Shown: positions 1 to 9,290, numbered from the stretch's first letter. The stretch is DNA of 41,572 bases from CAJBLF01 sp964545415 (GCA_964545415.1 CAZJFP010000010.1:1-41572), one strand, 5' to 3'. Numbers and translations: made by a program. The notes: generated from the sequence alone by a model not told the origin.

Positions 1-50
1 TGAAATTCTAAAAGAGTATGTAAAAATTTTTGCTAAAGTACTCTAGACCC
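1..50. repeat. Left copy of 50-bp terminal inverted repeat
   Basis: The first 50 bases are the exact reverse complement of 41520-41569. Identity stops abruptly at base 51. The copy lies 25 bases before the ATG of the first gene; the other copy lies 30 bases before the ATG of the last gene (minus strand). It may be a duplicated promoter/leader or a repeat at which the assembly graph broke. Confidence 0.9.
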
Positions 51-75
51 AAAAACAAAATCAAAACCAAAAAAC

Positions 76-538
76 ATGAAAACAAGTAAAAAAATAAAAC
101 TGATCATCGCGGTTATTGTAGCGGTAATGTCGCTTACAGCAGTGTTAAGTCTGCTTTGTAGTGCAGAATCAAATGTCTTTGTACTCAAAAAAACTCCGGG
201 AGTTAAACTGTTGATGGTACGATTATTTGAAAAGGATGTAGTCGAGTACCAGCGATTGGATAGCTTAATCGTTGCAAAGAACATTCAGATAGATTCTCTT
301 GTGTGTAGCCAACAAAAAACAGATGCTGATAAGCTTTTAAAAAACAATTATGAGCTTATAAAAGCTGACTATCAACAACAAAGAAGGTTTATCGAGTTTG
401 ATGTGAATATTAAGCTTTTTTTGGTAAGGTTCATGGTAGTTCTGATCTATCTCGGTTTATTCGTATTTGCGATAATATATATTTGTTGCAATTGGAGTGT
501 AGTTATGAGCGAAATACGTAAAAAAACTTGATTTGTAG
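76..538 (+). CDS. Small membrane protein, unknown function
   Basis: About 152 residues. A hydrophobic N-terminal segment at about residues 8-28 (signal anchor or signal peptide) is followed by a charged, probably coiled middle and a second strongly hydrophobic helix at about 118-139. I do not recognise the family. The frame as sequenced reaches a TGA at 529-531. In this code-25 genome that would be glycine, and translation would run on to a TAG at 648-650, straight through a strong terminator hairpin. If the A7 run at 520-526 had one A fewer, the protein would end KKLDL with a TAG at 536-538, right against the hairpin. I therefore favour an A-run error and an end at 538. The translated region between TGA and the later TAG looks non-coding. 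Confidence 0.6.
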
Positions 539-562
539 GACGGGAAATCCCGTCCTTTTTTT
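538..562 (+). terminator. Intrinsic terminator of the first gene
   Basis: Perfect 7-bp stem GGACGGG/CCCGTCC with loop AAAT, followed directly by seven Ts. It marks the true 3' end of the preceding gene and conflicts with reading its TGA as glycine. Confidence 0.9.
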
Positions 563-587
563 ATTTTTTTAAGCTTTTTGTACCTGG

Positions 588-610
588 ACCTGTCTGTCCG
601 GTAGGCAGGT
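588..610. repeat. Imperfect ACCTG palindrome
   Basis: ACCTGTCTG and AGGCAGGT arms around CCGG make a 23-bp imperfect palindrome in the gap between the first and second genes. Palindromes of the CCTGCCTG...CAGGCAGG type are common intergenic elements in candidate-phyla genomes (general knowledge); I see only one copy here. Confidence 0.45.
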
Positions 611-724
611 GGATACTTTTTTGTCGTTTTGTCAATCCAAAATGGAGATAGTAAGGGCGTATTTTGGTATTTCAAGCCGTTCGTGGATATAATCAGAATG
701 TGAGATTTTATTCAAAGAGTCTCG

Positions 725-2155
725 ATGGAAGAACAAAAAGAACAACAAAACTCACCACAGACCAATCCGAATGCTTCAGGTTCCTCAGGGCCAGATTTTT
801 GATGAATCGGGAATTTGAAACTTAACGATCTAGAATCCACTGCTCCTGCACAGAGTGTGATTTCCCAATTGAACGTCGAAGAAGCGAAGATCATCCCCAA
901 AGAAGAAGTGAAAATCGAGAATATACATATTGCTGTTCAATCTGCTGAGCCAAAGAAAGAAAGTGTATCATTGGGCGAAAGCGGCATTATTGGAGGTAAA
1001 AAATCAAAATACCATGATCAATATCGAAAGCTTTTTCTCTTATCGTTTTTTGTGATCATCGTTAGTGGCGTAGCGTCTGTCGTGTTGCGTTTGTATAGCA
1101 GATATATCTATTTCGCTTCTCAAGCGGTGCCTGATGTAAGTTATCAGGCCTATATCGATACCTACAAAAAAGGCCAGCAGTTCCTCGATAAGACATTGAA
1201 CCTCAGCAATTATCAAAAATATCATGCGTTATCTTTGATCGGAACTTGAGGACAAGCGAATATCGAAGCAGTCATAGCAGACAAAAGCTTAAGCTATATC
1301 CAAAAAAAAGATATCCTTCAGCAGGGATTGAATGACTTTTCCACGGTGTTTATTGCAAATACCCAGAAGCTCAGCACTTTCAAGGAAAGCATATCAAAAT
1401 ACGGATTCTTCTCACAGGAACTCTACAATCTGGTGGAAAGTCAGACCTCTTCGACTTCGATCAAAAAATATCTCCTTTCATTGGAGATCATAAAATTTAG
1501 CAGCGCGATCAAAGTGTTCAGTTACTTGGATACTTTTGTTTCCAGTCTCGCAAATGCGCTCAAGGCGCCTACATCATTGGTTCAGGAAAAGATGCAATGA
1601 TTCGCCGATAGAGGAGAAAAAGATATTCTTGTTTATCTCAACAATTGCTATCTCAATCCGTATGAGATTGACTATGACTGCAATATGGTCGGTGATTTTG
1701 ATAGATATTATGATTTGGTCGACAAAGAAGATCCGAGACCGGATAAGGCATTTTTCAAGAAGATGATCTACTACGTAGACAATAAATTGGAACAGACGGA
1801 TCTGCCGAGTTTCTCGATCACGTTCAAAAAATATGATCCGACACAGAAACAGATCAGTTTTACCGTCGATGTAAATACGTTCAAACAGGATGAGGTCGCA
1901 TTGATCAAAAAAGGAATCATCAATCCGCATATTTTTATCTTGAGCAATTTATTGAATCTGATCAAACAGAGCATATTCGTAGTTTCAGAAAATATTGATG
2001 CAAAATCTATTAAGATCATACCAAAAATAATCAAGATCGGAACTTCAGTCTACAATGTAAACAATTCTACGCTCGATTTTGTGTTGCCGATCCAGAGATG
2101 ATCGGAAAGAGAGATTAGCGATTATATCGATCCGATTTTTACTTCTTCCGAATAA
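725..2155 (+). CDS. Single-pass membrane protein, unknown function
   Basis: 476 residues with TGA read as glycine; the codons include a double UGA near residue 27. The N-terminus (about 1-100) is polar, rich in Glu, Gln, Pro and Ser, and probably cytoplasmic. One transmembrane helix follows at about 102-121, then about 350 residues that should lie outside the membrane and are mostly helical, with a few cysteines near 310-320. It ends with TAA at 2153-2155, six bases before the ATG of the next gene, which has the same plan (cytoplasmic tail, one helix, large outer domain), so the two are probably co-transcribed and may form a complex. The topology resembles inner-membrane alignment proteins of type IV pili (PilN/PilO), but I see no sequence motif that proves it. 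Confidence 0.8.
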
Positions 2156-2161
2156 CGGGAA

Positions 2162-3661
2162 ATGATAGAGCAGACACAACAGAAACCGACATTGAAGATA
2201 GATCTGCAGAAGATACAATCTTTTCTCGATGTGATGAAAAAATATATCGTAGGTATCTACCGTTTTTTCAAGGACAACAAAAATAATAGCAAGGTGATGT
2301 TATTCATAGCAGTGATTACCTTTGGTATAGCGATATATTTCGGTATCCAGTTGTATAGTGATATAGCTTATCTCAAAGGCAAAACACCTGAGCTCATGAA
2401 TCTCAAGAGCTATGATCTCAGTCCTCTGCAAGATAATGTATTGACACAACCTATCGTAAAAACATCAGACACGCTCAAAGATCTCATTGATGAAAATGCT
2501 TTGATGCAAAATGAGATAAGCAAATATAACGACTATCTCTCAGCACTTCAAGTGCCGTATACGTATCTGCTTCAATACATCTATCTTCCTTCTCTCAATG
2601 TGTGGAAAGAAAAATATACCGACAAAATAGATATCAATCTGATCTGATTGAAATTCCTCGAACAGAATCCATTCAACGATATCACATTGCTTCAGAAGCG
2701 ATGAGATTTCTTCAAGAATCTCTGAGATAACAACGAATCCAACGAAGTGCTCGATATGAAGATTGGTGATATCACCGAAAACAATTCAGGATTCTTTAGT
2801 ATGCCGATTACCGTATCGTTTATGGCAAATTCCAAACGTGCATTTCTCCTGCTCTCGGATAAATTGTCTATGACATCCAACAAAGAGAATGTTTCGCTGA
2901 TAGATGAGTTCTTTTACTATCTCCGAAATGAGATCAAAAAAAGCAAGGATAAGGAAATCAAAGCGTTGGAATCTGATTATGATACGATTTTCGGGTCCGG
3001 GCAAGATATGCATCAGGATAAAATGATAGGATATCATCTCTATAATCGGATCTTCAAGGGCGGCAAGAATACGCTCATCGATGATACCGTCATCGACAAA
3101 ACCATCAAGAGCGTCATCTCCTGTAATAACGAATCCGATGAAGTATGTTATTATAAATTCAGAGAGAGATATAGGAATATTCCAAGTTTCGGCTATCTCA
3201 TATGAACTGATTTTGGAAGCAATGGAGCAGAAAATTTAAAAAAATTTATCCAGCAATTGCCTCCGGTATTCTCTATCAAAGAATTCGAATTTGATAAGAT
3301 AAAATCACCTACGCTTTCTGATGTAAGCAATAGTGCATATCAAGGCAAAGTTACTATCGTAGTATATGGAAGGAGTGCAACATCACAGGAAGTCGATGAG
3401 ATAGCGCAGGCTTTGTGACAAAAGTGTCTAGGAGAGAAAAAACCTTTGACTACTCAGGATGGTCTCAATATAATACAGTCAGCTATCGTAAAATTATCGG
3501 AAATAAGCACTATAGATAAAGGATATGGCGATAATCTTCGAGAACTAAAATGAATCATAGAACAGCTGGACAAGGACTATCCTACCCTCAACAACTACAA
3601 AAAAACTATAAAGCTCTTTGAGCTCTACAGGATGCTTAGTGACTCAGGACTTTGTAAATAG
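2162..3661 (+). CDS. Single-pass membrane protein, partner of preceding gene
   Basis: 499 residues in code 25, with at least six in-frame UGA glycines. Cytoplasmic N-terminus of about 43 residues, one transmembrane helix at about 44-66, then a long outer domain that begins with a probable coiled coil (about 70-140) and contains two stretches with alternating beta-strand character (about 195-240 and 385-420). It starts six bases after the previous stop, which argues for one operon. It ends in TAG, whose G is the first base of an interspersed repeat. The architecture is PilO-like, but no family motif is visible, so function is left open. Confidence 0.8.
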
Positions 3662-3748
3662 TCATCGCGAGCCCCGCTTTGTGCGGGATAAACTCCGTGT
3701 GGCGATCTTGGTGTAAGATTGCTTCGTCGTTTCACTCCTCGCAATGAC
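3661..3748. repeat. GTCATTGCGAG palindromic repeat, copy 1
   Basis: Starts GTCATCGCGAG and ends CTCGCAATGAC, with inner arms around AAGATTGCTTCGTC. Two further copies lie at 16989-17054 and 37239-37330. It sits between convergent genes and may act as a bidirectional terminator. Confidence 0.8.
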
Positions 3749-3752
3749 TTTT

Positions 3753-4505
3753 TTAATTTCCCATATTGTGCCGGACGTGGTCGACATCTTCATCATCTTC
3801 GAGTGCATCTAGAAGTTTGTAGAGTTTTTCTGTGCTTTCTTCGTTCAGCTTGACTGTATTTTCTGGGATGAATTGAATATCTGCTTCGGCCATATGATAA
3901 TGATATTGGGATAGTCCATCTTGTACGACTGAGAAATCTTTTTTGTCAGAATAGATAATGGCTGAATGTTCTTCGATTTCTATATCACTTATCGGAAGAT
4001 CCATTGCACGTTCTTCCAATTCGCCCGTATTGAGCGGTAAAACTTTATCTACTGTTTTTCCTTTGTCTTGTACGGTCTCTGAAATTCCATCGATAACGAA
4101 CACGCCTTGTTCTTTGAATTGTCGTGCTACAGAACCGATAGCTCACATAGTACCCCCATGTTTTTGCATGATCTGTTTGACGCTAGAAGCGCTTCTATTG
4201 GTATTTGATGTTAGCGTTTTGATAAGCAATGCAACTCCTTCTGGACCATATCCTTCGTAGAATACTTCTTCGAGATTCTCTCCTTCGAGCTGACCTGATC
4301 CTTTCAAAATAGCTTTTTCCACCACTTCTCTTGGTAGGTTATATTGCTTCGCTTTGCTGAGCGCGAGCTCAAGCGCAGGGTTCATTTTTGGATCAGCGCC
4401 TTTTTTGGCGGCTATCTGGATGATCTTACCGATCTTTGCGTAGTTTTGTGATTTTTGTGCATCTCCGCTAGCTTTTCTTGCTGCGATGCTATGTCGTCTT
4501 CCCAT
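3753..4505 (-). CDS. yebC: YebC/PmpR family DNA-binding protein
   Basis: 250 residues, the usual length of the YebC/PmpR/TACO1 family, which act as transcription regulators or as factors that help ribosomes through difficult motifs. The N-terminus reads MGRRHSIAARK, then KIIQIAAKKGADP and the conserved NPALELALSKAKQYNLPREV, then FYEGYGPEG and SSVKQIMQKHGG. The one in-frame UGA (about 4143) follows KHGGTM and precedes AIGSV, at a glycine that is conserved in the family, which is strong evidence for UGA=Gly. The downstream neighbour on the same strand (upstream in coordinates) is recX, separated by an AT-rich repeat. In many bacteria yebC lies beside Holliday-junction genes; ruvX is in this window but far away. 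Confidence 0.93.
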
Positions 4506-4509
4506 CTTA

Positions 4510-4622
4510 CTTTTATAACAATATAAATAATTTTAAATTTTGAATTTAAAATTTACAATTTTACAATATCTCTAAGTGGTTTTGTTTTCAAATTTAAAAT
4601 TTCGAATTGTAAATTTCAAATT
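4510..4622. repeat. AT-rich inverted repeat between yebC and recX
   Basis: The segments AAATTTTGAATTTAAAATTTACAATTTTAC and its near-reverse complement further on (AATTGTAAATTTCAAATTG) form a long AT-only palindrome. The same word family (AATTTAGAATTT, AAATTCTGCATT) recurs at 12986-13078 and inside truB. Confidence 0.6.
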
Positions 4623-4628
4623 GTGTAA

Positions 4629-5060
4629 TTACTTGTTTTCTATAACATGCTTTATGTCGGCTAGTTTATATCCTTTTCTCATCAGTTTCTGGATGATATC
4701 GAATCATTCCACGTTCTTTTTCTTGTATGCTGCGATCTCTCTCTTGATTTTTGTGTGAATTCCTTCACTCATACCGTCTTGATATTTTTTCAACATCTCT
4801 TTGAGAATGTCTGGAGGGATGCCTTTCTGCTGAAGCTTCTGTATGATTCTGATGGCTGGCTTTCCTTTATTCACTATCTCACTTCTGATATAACTTTCGG
4901 CGAACATCTCGTCATTCACATAATTCTTTTTTTTCAACTCATTGATGGTCCGATCGACGTCGCTAGTAGGATATCCTTTGAGATACAGCTGAATCTTCAA
5001 CTCTTTTTCAGTCTTGGGGAAACGGTTGATGTACTTGAGTGCGTAATCGAGACACTGCAT
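4629..5060 (-). CDS. recX: RecX-family recombination regulator
   Basis: 143 residues including one UGA glycine near the C-terminus (about 4704). RecX proteins bind RecA filaments and restrain recombination. The order of helical repeats is typical: a start of the form CLDYALKYINRFPKTEKEL, then LYLKGYP, the INELKKKNYVNDEMFAESYIRS block (canonical form L...G.lnDe.fA..yv..R) and the second-repeat block LQQKGIPPDILKEML. The third repeat continues past the UGA as FDIIQKLMRKGYKLADI, giving full length. No recA is in the window. No Shine-Dalgarno site is visible before the ATG. Confidence 0.85.
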
Positions 5061-5188
5061 AACTTTTCTACGAAAAGATTAAAAGACATTAAGATTACAG
5101 ATTAAAAAATTGAGTGTTTTTGTAACTGAACGATGTAAAGACAAAATATTTTAATCTTTTAATTTTTTTAATCTTTTAATTATTTTTT
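5061..5188. repeat. AT-rich stretch with AAGATTAAAAG/CTTTTAATCTT arms
   Basis: Contains AAAAGATTAAAAGACATTAAGATT and two later copies of TTTTAATCTTTTAATT that are its inverse, with a T-rich run on the side of the IleRS fragment. No gene is visible. It may serve as a terminator for the minus-strand gene at 5189-5809 or be a degenerate repeat. Confidence 0.5.
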
Positions 5189-5809
5189 TTAACGTTTTAA
5201 TGCGAAGTTAATCGTAGCTTCATTGTTCGTAAACAAAGCCACGACATCGCCTTCAGGGTTTTCCATAGGAACGAATTCTGAGATCAACGCTTCGTGTTTG
5301 AAGAATGTCTCGAATTCATTCAGGATATTTTTGAGATGTTCGTCGGTGGTAGAGTAGAGCGCTTTGACCTTATCGGCAACATTGTAGTTCGCGTCTTTTC
5401 TCATCTGATTCAAGAATCTGGAGATCTCGCGTGCGACTCACTCTCTTTCGAGTTCTGGCGTCAGTTGCAGATCTAGTTTCGCTATGATATTCTGATCGAC
5501 CGCCATGTTGTCTCATTCAAGACCTTCATACGCTATTTCATATTCACCTGGTTCAAGCATCCATTCATTCCCTTCATGGTCAAAAATTATGACCTTACCA
5601 TCACCGCCGTCCTTGATATTTCCTTGTTTTCCATACTGGATGATCTTGCCGGTGTCTTTGCCGAATTTTGCGCTCAATTGGGATCATATAGGTTTGAATA
5701 TCTTCGTGATCTTCATGGAGTCATCCATGGGATCGATTTTTTTCACGTTCACTTCTTCTTTGATAATCTCTCCGTATTTCTTCAGGAGATCCTGTGCTGC
5801 TATCGTCAT
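5189..5809 (-). CDS. Stand-alone C-terminal domain of isoleucyl-tRNA synthetase
   Basis: 206 residues in code 25 (three UGA glycines). The sequence matches only the C-terminal, anticodon-stem region of IleRS: a KIFKPIGSQLSAKFGKDTGK block, then LEPGEYEIAYEG, LTPELEREGVAREISRFLNQMRK, and the NVADKVKALY block. The whole catalytic core with HIGH and KMSKS motifs is missing; a full IleRS is about 1,000 residues. The in-frame region above the ATG holds a TAG 20 codons upstream and then a repeat, so the gene does not simply continue. The reading frame itself is intact. It could be a split IleRS subunit, an orphan domain with a regulatory or tRNA-binding role, or a remnant left by a duplication or rearrangement. 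No other ileS part is in the window. Confidence 0.8.
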
Positions 5810-5884
5810 TAATATCTGTCAAAAGAGTAAAAAAAATAGCCACAACTATATAGTAATATGAGCTAAAAAAGCAATTGAAAAATC

Positions 5885-6025
5885 AGGAGGAATGGGTACC
5901 TTACGATGTAATGTATTGTAATGTGCTCTACGGGCGTAATGCATAGTAATGGAATATTCGTCCGTCTATACAGATTCATTACACCCGCCATTGCGGGTGC
6001 ATTATACAAAGCACATTACTTTTAT
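5885..6025. repeat. GTAATG/CATTAC palindromic intergenic repeat
   Basis: Between divergent genes. Contains repeated GTAATG and CATTAC words and the hairpin ACACCCGCCATTGCGGGTG. Related word content occurs at 23455-23603, 35690-35850 and the microsatellite at 36478-36650. Confidence 0.6.
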
Positions 6026-6041
6026 TTTTTAGTATGAGAGT

Positions 6042-6506
6042 ATGATAATCAATATGATCGCCGCGATGGCTTCCAATAGGATCGTCGGAAACAAGAATCA
6101 ATTACCGCGACATTACTCGCAGGACTTGCAGCATTTCAAAAAAGTGACGTCAGATCATATCGTCGTTATGGGGTACAATACGTTTTTGTCTATCGGCAAA
6201 CCCCTTCCCAACAGGAGAAACATTATTCTTTCCAAAGAACCGGTCGAAGGATTGGAGACGTATACGAGTATTGAAGATATGATGAAACAGCTTGTATCGG
6301 AAAAGGTGGATCAGATATTCATTATTTGATGAGCGAGCATCTATCGTCAATTTCTCCCAATCGCCAATTACATCTATCTGACGGAAATCAAAAAAGCTTA
6401 TGAATGAGACACAAGCTTTCCTGAGTTTGAACATGAATTCACTGAGATAGAAAGAGTTCCTGACGAATCCTGAGAGATGGATTTCGTTGTCTACAAGAGG
6501 CATTAA
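6042..6506 (+). CDS. folA: Dihydrofolate reductase
   Basis: 154 residues, the usual DHFR size. It reduces dihydrofolate to tetrahydrofolate with NADPH for one-carbon metabolism. The N-terminal strand MIINMIAAMASNRIVG, the substrate loop NQLPRHYSQDLQHFKKVT, the VMGYNTFLSIGKPLPNRRNI cofactor segment and the C-terminal GDTSFPEF motif are all present. The cofactor Gly-Gly of the IIGGASIY motif is encoded by two consecutive UGA codons (about 6327-6332), and the Gly of EGDTSFP is a UGA too; all three are conserved glycines. The usual Trp after LP is Arg here. I chose the ATG at 6042 because it starts the first beta strand; the ATG at 6034 leads into TAA. The stop TAA overlaps the convergent HAD gene by four bases. 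Confidence 0.95.
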
Positions 6507-7357
6507 TTGATATTTTCTTCATGAGTATTTCTATAGCTGAATTTTGTAGGAGCTGTCCTTGGTTCACTGGTTTCGTACATTCTAAATAATACTTCAGGAT
6601 ATTTTCGCATGAGACCGGTAGATTTGGTGCGTATAAAATGATGAAGCCCTTCGATATTTTTGAATGTATCGTCACTGAATCCTACACGCATTTTTCTATG
6701 AGCCATGAAGTTTGATCAGTAATAGTTTTCAAATGTTTTTTTTGCATGAACGACAAAAGCTTCAAAGGCAGTGTTTTTTCTGTCAGGCATAGGATTAGAA
6801 AGAGTTTTGCCTATAGTGCGCAAAAAATCCTCATTGGAACAAGGAGCATAAAAATTGCTGTCTAGATATGTTTGTATAAGATCGTCGTCTTTTGTCTTGT
6901 ATTCTCAGAGGCGTTCTTTTATGCTATAGAGAAAATCTTCATGTTCGTCACTGGTTAATATATCTGTTATGATTTTTTTGTGCGTTTCTTTGAGCTCTTC
7001 CGCTGGATGTCCGCGTGCGGTGATGATGGCTATCGGACTAGCATATCTATTTGCTTCTATGAATTTTTTCCAACTCGGTCATTCGCCTTGATGCTGCGGT
7101 TTTGCTAACGCGTCGAAGATGGCTTGTTCGAATTTCCCGGTTCATCTAAAATTTTGCATAGCTTCTTCTATGTTGTCGTTGAGATATCTATGGGTTTTCT
7201 TTTGTTTGTATACGCCTTTTTCAGCCAGTTCGGCATCTTCTTTTTGAGAGACTTGTGTCGGCACCCGTTTACCATCTTGCCGTACATCGATCCAGATGGT
7301 GTCGTCGGTAAAAACGAGATTGGCGTCTACATCGAACGCATAAGATTTTAACATCAT
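6503..7357 (-). CDS. HAD-superfamily-like protein
   Basis: 284 residues with four UGA glycines. The N-terminus SYAFDVDANLVFTDD has the DxDxxL shape of HAD motif I; residues near 105-112 (AIITARGH) fit motif II (Thr in place of Ser/Thr); KMRVGFSDDTFKNI near 225-238 fits motif IV (acidic pair in GFSDDxxxN). HAD enzymes are mostly phosphatases acting through an aspartyl-phosphate; the substrate here is unknown. The middle insert of about 100 residues would be the cap. Two ATG codons are adjacent at the start; either could be used. Its stop TAA (6503-6505) interlocks with the stop of folA on the other strand. It lies 18 bases after the small gene 7376-7576, probably in one transcript. Confidence 0.75.
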
Positions 7358-7375
7358 ATAGTGTTATCGATAAAA

Positions 7376-7576
7376 TTAGTATCTAGGATTCGGGTGGATG
7401 CCAGAACCTTCTTCTATTCTATAACGATTGGGCATATCTCTCAAGTTGTGAGTCCTCCCAGAGATTCTGACTTCTTCATCACTAGCTCCTTGGATAGCAG
7501 CGATAAGTTCCGCTGATACGTTGGTCTCAGGAAGAGTGTTTCCTTCTTCAGGAATGGTGTTTTTGAGTTCGTCCAT
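7376..7576 (-). CDS. Small acidic protein, unknown function
   Basis: 66 residues, soluble, rich in Glu, Asn and Arg, ending GSGIHPNPRY. No transmembrane segment, no recognised motif and no UGA codon. It ends 18 bases before the HAD-like gene and starts 54 bases after the YunG-like gene, all on the minus strand, which supports a three-gene transcript driven from the promoter at 8063-8090. Confidence 0.55.
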   Translation of the reverse strand: MDELKNTIPEEGNTLPETNVSAELIAAIQGASDEEVRISGRTHNLRDMPNRYRIEEGSGIHPNPRY

Positions 7577-7630
7577 GGTAAAAAAAGATTAGGCGATAAA
7601 AATTTTATGATTCAAATATATTGAGGATGA

Positions 7631-8035
7631 TTAGCTGAGTGTTTTTTGTAGCTCTGTTTGAAATTTTTGTCTGAGGAGTTGATATTTTTTCCTGATGTGA
7701 GGATATATGTGAAGAAACATATCGCTTCGTTCTTTACTTCTGATTTTCTCTCATTTCCTTTTTGTGACTATTTCATGATCGAATTGTTCTTCACAGAAGC
7801 GATATTCTTTTCCGGCTTTGTCTTTGTTGAAATAATGATAGTCATTGAACCCATGTTTAAGTGTAACCTTTTCTGAATACACTTCTAGTCAGAGAATCTC
7901 ATTGGCAAGCAGGGCGGTGACTAGGCATTGCCTGTACGACGGATTTGTATCCGATCGGTGTTCTGGATCTCCAGACGTCTCCCTGGACCATGAGTTCTTG
8001 AGTGCACGCGTGAAGTCGCGTTCAGAGATATTCAT
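7631..8035 (-). CDS. YunG-like protein
   Basis: 134 residues with two UGA glycines. The pattern ALKNSWSRETSGDP, then NPSYRQCLVTALLANEILG, then HGFNDYHYFN and a downstream EQFDHE matches the small YunG family (Bacillus YunG), in which a Gln-Cys pair in a GQCxVTAL-type motif and a later HxxN/D suggest a papain-like fold; the function is unknown. Here the motif is RQCLVTAL, so the Cys is kept. Start ATG follows the strong promoter at 8063-8090. Family assignment rests on motif memory only. Confidence 0.6.
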
Positions 8036-8062
8036 CGTTTTCCAATAAAATAAAGTATATCT

Positions 8063-8090
8063 CTTATAGATATTTAAAAGAAAATGTCAA
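8063..8090 (-). promoter_or_regulatory. Sigma-70-type promoter of YunG-like gene
   Basis: On the minus strand TTGACA (8090-8085), 16-base spacer, TATAAG (8068-8063). The start codon is at 8035, giving a short leader. The -35 and the following TTTTnTTTTAAATAT spacer are almost the same as at 9291-9318. Confidence 0.7.
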
Positions 8091-8105
8091 TACGTAGAAA
8101 AATAT

Positions 8106-8135
8106 AAAAAAAGCCGGGCGAAAACGCTACCGGCT
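8106..8135 (-). terminator. Terminator of gene 8144-8767
   Basis: Stem AGCCGG/CCGGCT with an inner GCG/CGC pair around AAAA, preceded on the plus strand by seven As, which gives a U tract for minus-strand transcription. It lies 15 bases upstream of the next promoter -35. Confidence 0.85.
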
Positions 8136-8143
8136 ATGAAATG

Positions 8144-8767
8144 TTACACAGAAAATTTGAATGTCTGAATTCCTTTTTGCTTGATGTTTTCCATATGGAA
8201 AACAAAATGCGTGGATGTATACTCCCATTTTCGGAGAAGGTATTTGTCTCCATTTATGTTGAGTATAAGACGCTCTTGCAATGCATCACCCAGGTCATAG
8301 GAATCACCGGTAAATTCACCATCGTACCAGTAATATCCTTGCATAGCCTCGACGAGAGAGGATCGGAATGTAGGAGAGAGGGTAAAGTGCTTTTGAAGGC
8401 ACGTTATCATAGAGTCCAAAAACTCCGTAGTACCGAATGTCTTGGCTTCTCTGATAATCGATTGAGTAAAGGCATCTCTGAATTTTGATTTTGGATACAA
8501 ATCCAATCGAAAAATAAACGCGATGCTTATCGAAAATACAATGACGATCAATAATGGTGTCAAGGGCTCATTGTAGAGCATAAGATAGAGTTCATTCCAA
8601 GCGTATCCACGGCAGAGTATGGCGATGAAATATACAAGGAATGTAACAAAGAAGGTTATTAAGCTAAAAATCAGTCTGATCTTTCTGATTTTTCTTTTCT
8701 CTTCTTTTTTGTATGCCTCATATAAATCCTCTTCTTTTTGTTCAAATAGTTGTTTGAAGTTTTTCAT
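8144..8767 (-). CDS. Two-helix membrane protein, unknown function
   Basis: 207 residues. A charged N-terminal coiled segment (about 1-30, rich in Lys and Glu) precedes two transmembrane helices at about 31-53 and 68-88, followed by a soluble domain of about 115 residues with several aromatic residues (QGYYWYDGEF). The plan looks like a membrane anchor for a cytoplasmic domain. It has no UGA codon although it contains about nine glycines. It has its own promoter (8794-8823) and terminator (8106-8135), so it is monocistronic. Not recognised. Confidence 0.75.
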   Translation of the reverse strand: MKNFKQLFEQKEEDLYEAYKKEEKRKIRKIRLIFSLITFFVTFLVYFIAILCRGYAWNELYLMLYNEPLTPLLIVIVFSISIAFIFRLDLYPKSKFRDAFTQSIIREAKTFGTTEFLDSMITCLQKHFTLSPTFRSSLVEAMQGYYWYDGEFTGDSYDLGDALQERLILNINGDKYLLRKWEYTSTHFVFHMENIKQKGIQTFKFSV

Positions 8768-8793
8768 GGGGTGATGTTTTTTTTGTTTTTTTG

Positions 8794-8823
8794 ATAATAT
8801 AAAGATTTTATATAAAATGTCAA
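8794..8823 (-). promoter_or_regulatory. Sigma-70-type promoter of gene 8144-8767
   Basis: Minus strand TTGACA (8823-8818), spacer of 18, TATTAT (8799-8794); the start codon is at 8767. Confidence 0.65.
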
Positions 8824-8848
8824 TATTAATACAAAATTATTTTCCCAA

Positions 8849-8874
8849 CAAAAAAAGCCGGCGAATCGCCGGCT
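8849..8874 (-). terminator. Terminator of gene 8887-9246
   Basis: Perfect 9-bp stem AGCCGGCGA/TCGCCGGCT next to a run of seven As on the plus strand. Nearly identical to the hairpin at 9345-9369, including the following TGAGAAA. Confidence 0.9.
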
Positions 8875-8886
8875 TGAGAAAAAAAT

Positions 8887-9246
8887 TTACTTTAATTTTG
8901 GGATGTCCACTTCATTGGACTTAATGAATTTTGTTTCATCCATAAAGCCAATAAAGAGACTTTTGTAATTATGAGCAGTTGCTGCATCAATTCGGGAAAA
9001 ATCAAAAAAACATGGAATGGAATCGATTTTTACAACATTTTGTTGTTCATCAACTCCGAAGATAAAAATGGTAAAGTAATCATCTATTGGAACACTTATA
9101 TCCCATCTCATTGCTATTTCACCAGGACATTCTTCAGACGGTCCACTATACAGATTGATACCGTATATGGTATCTTTCTGTGCGGACATGCTGTTCAGCC
9201 CAATCAAAAAAATGATCAGTACTGAGATAATGATTTTTTCTTTCAT
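8887..9246 (-). CDS. Small exported protein, unknown function
   Basis: 119 residues. A classic signal peptide (MKEKIIISV...IGLNSMSAQ, cleavage probably after SAQ or MSA) precedes about 96 residues with strand-like character and two cysteines (EECPG and IPCFF) that could pair after export. No UGA codon among about six glycines. Monocistronic between a sigma-70 promoter (9291-9318) and a terminator (8849-8874). The fold may be an Ig-like or fibronectin-like beta domain (FTIFIFGVDEQQNVVKIDSI), but this is only an impression. Confidence 0.7.
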   Translation of the reverse strand: MKEKIIISVLIIFLIGLNSMSAQKDTIYGINLYSGPSEECPGEIAMRWDISVPIDDYFTIFIFGVDEQQNVVKIDSIPCFFDFSRIDAATAHNYKSLFIGFMDETKFIKSNEVDIPKLK

Positions 9247-9290
9247 GGTAGATATTTTTTTGTTTTTTGTTTTCGAAAATTATTATATAT

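Noticed and set aside
76..650. Left end as a foreign, standard-code contig joined by mistake
   Set aside because: The UGA stop suggests it, but a single A-run change restores a TAG at the hairpin, and the 50-bp repeat links this end to a clear code-25 gene at the other end.
725..3661. In-frame TGA codons as frameshifts, selenocysteine or tryptophan
   Set aside because: They are too frequent, have no SECIS-like context, and fall on conserved glycines in known proteins.
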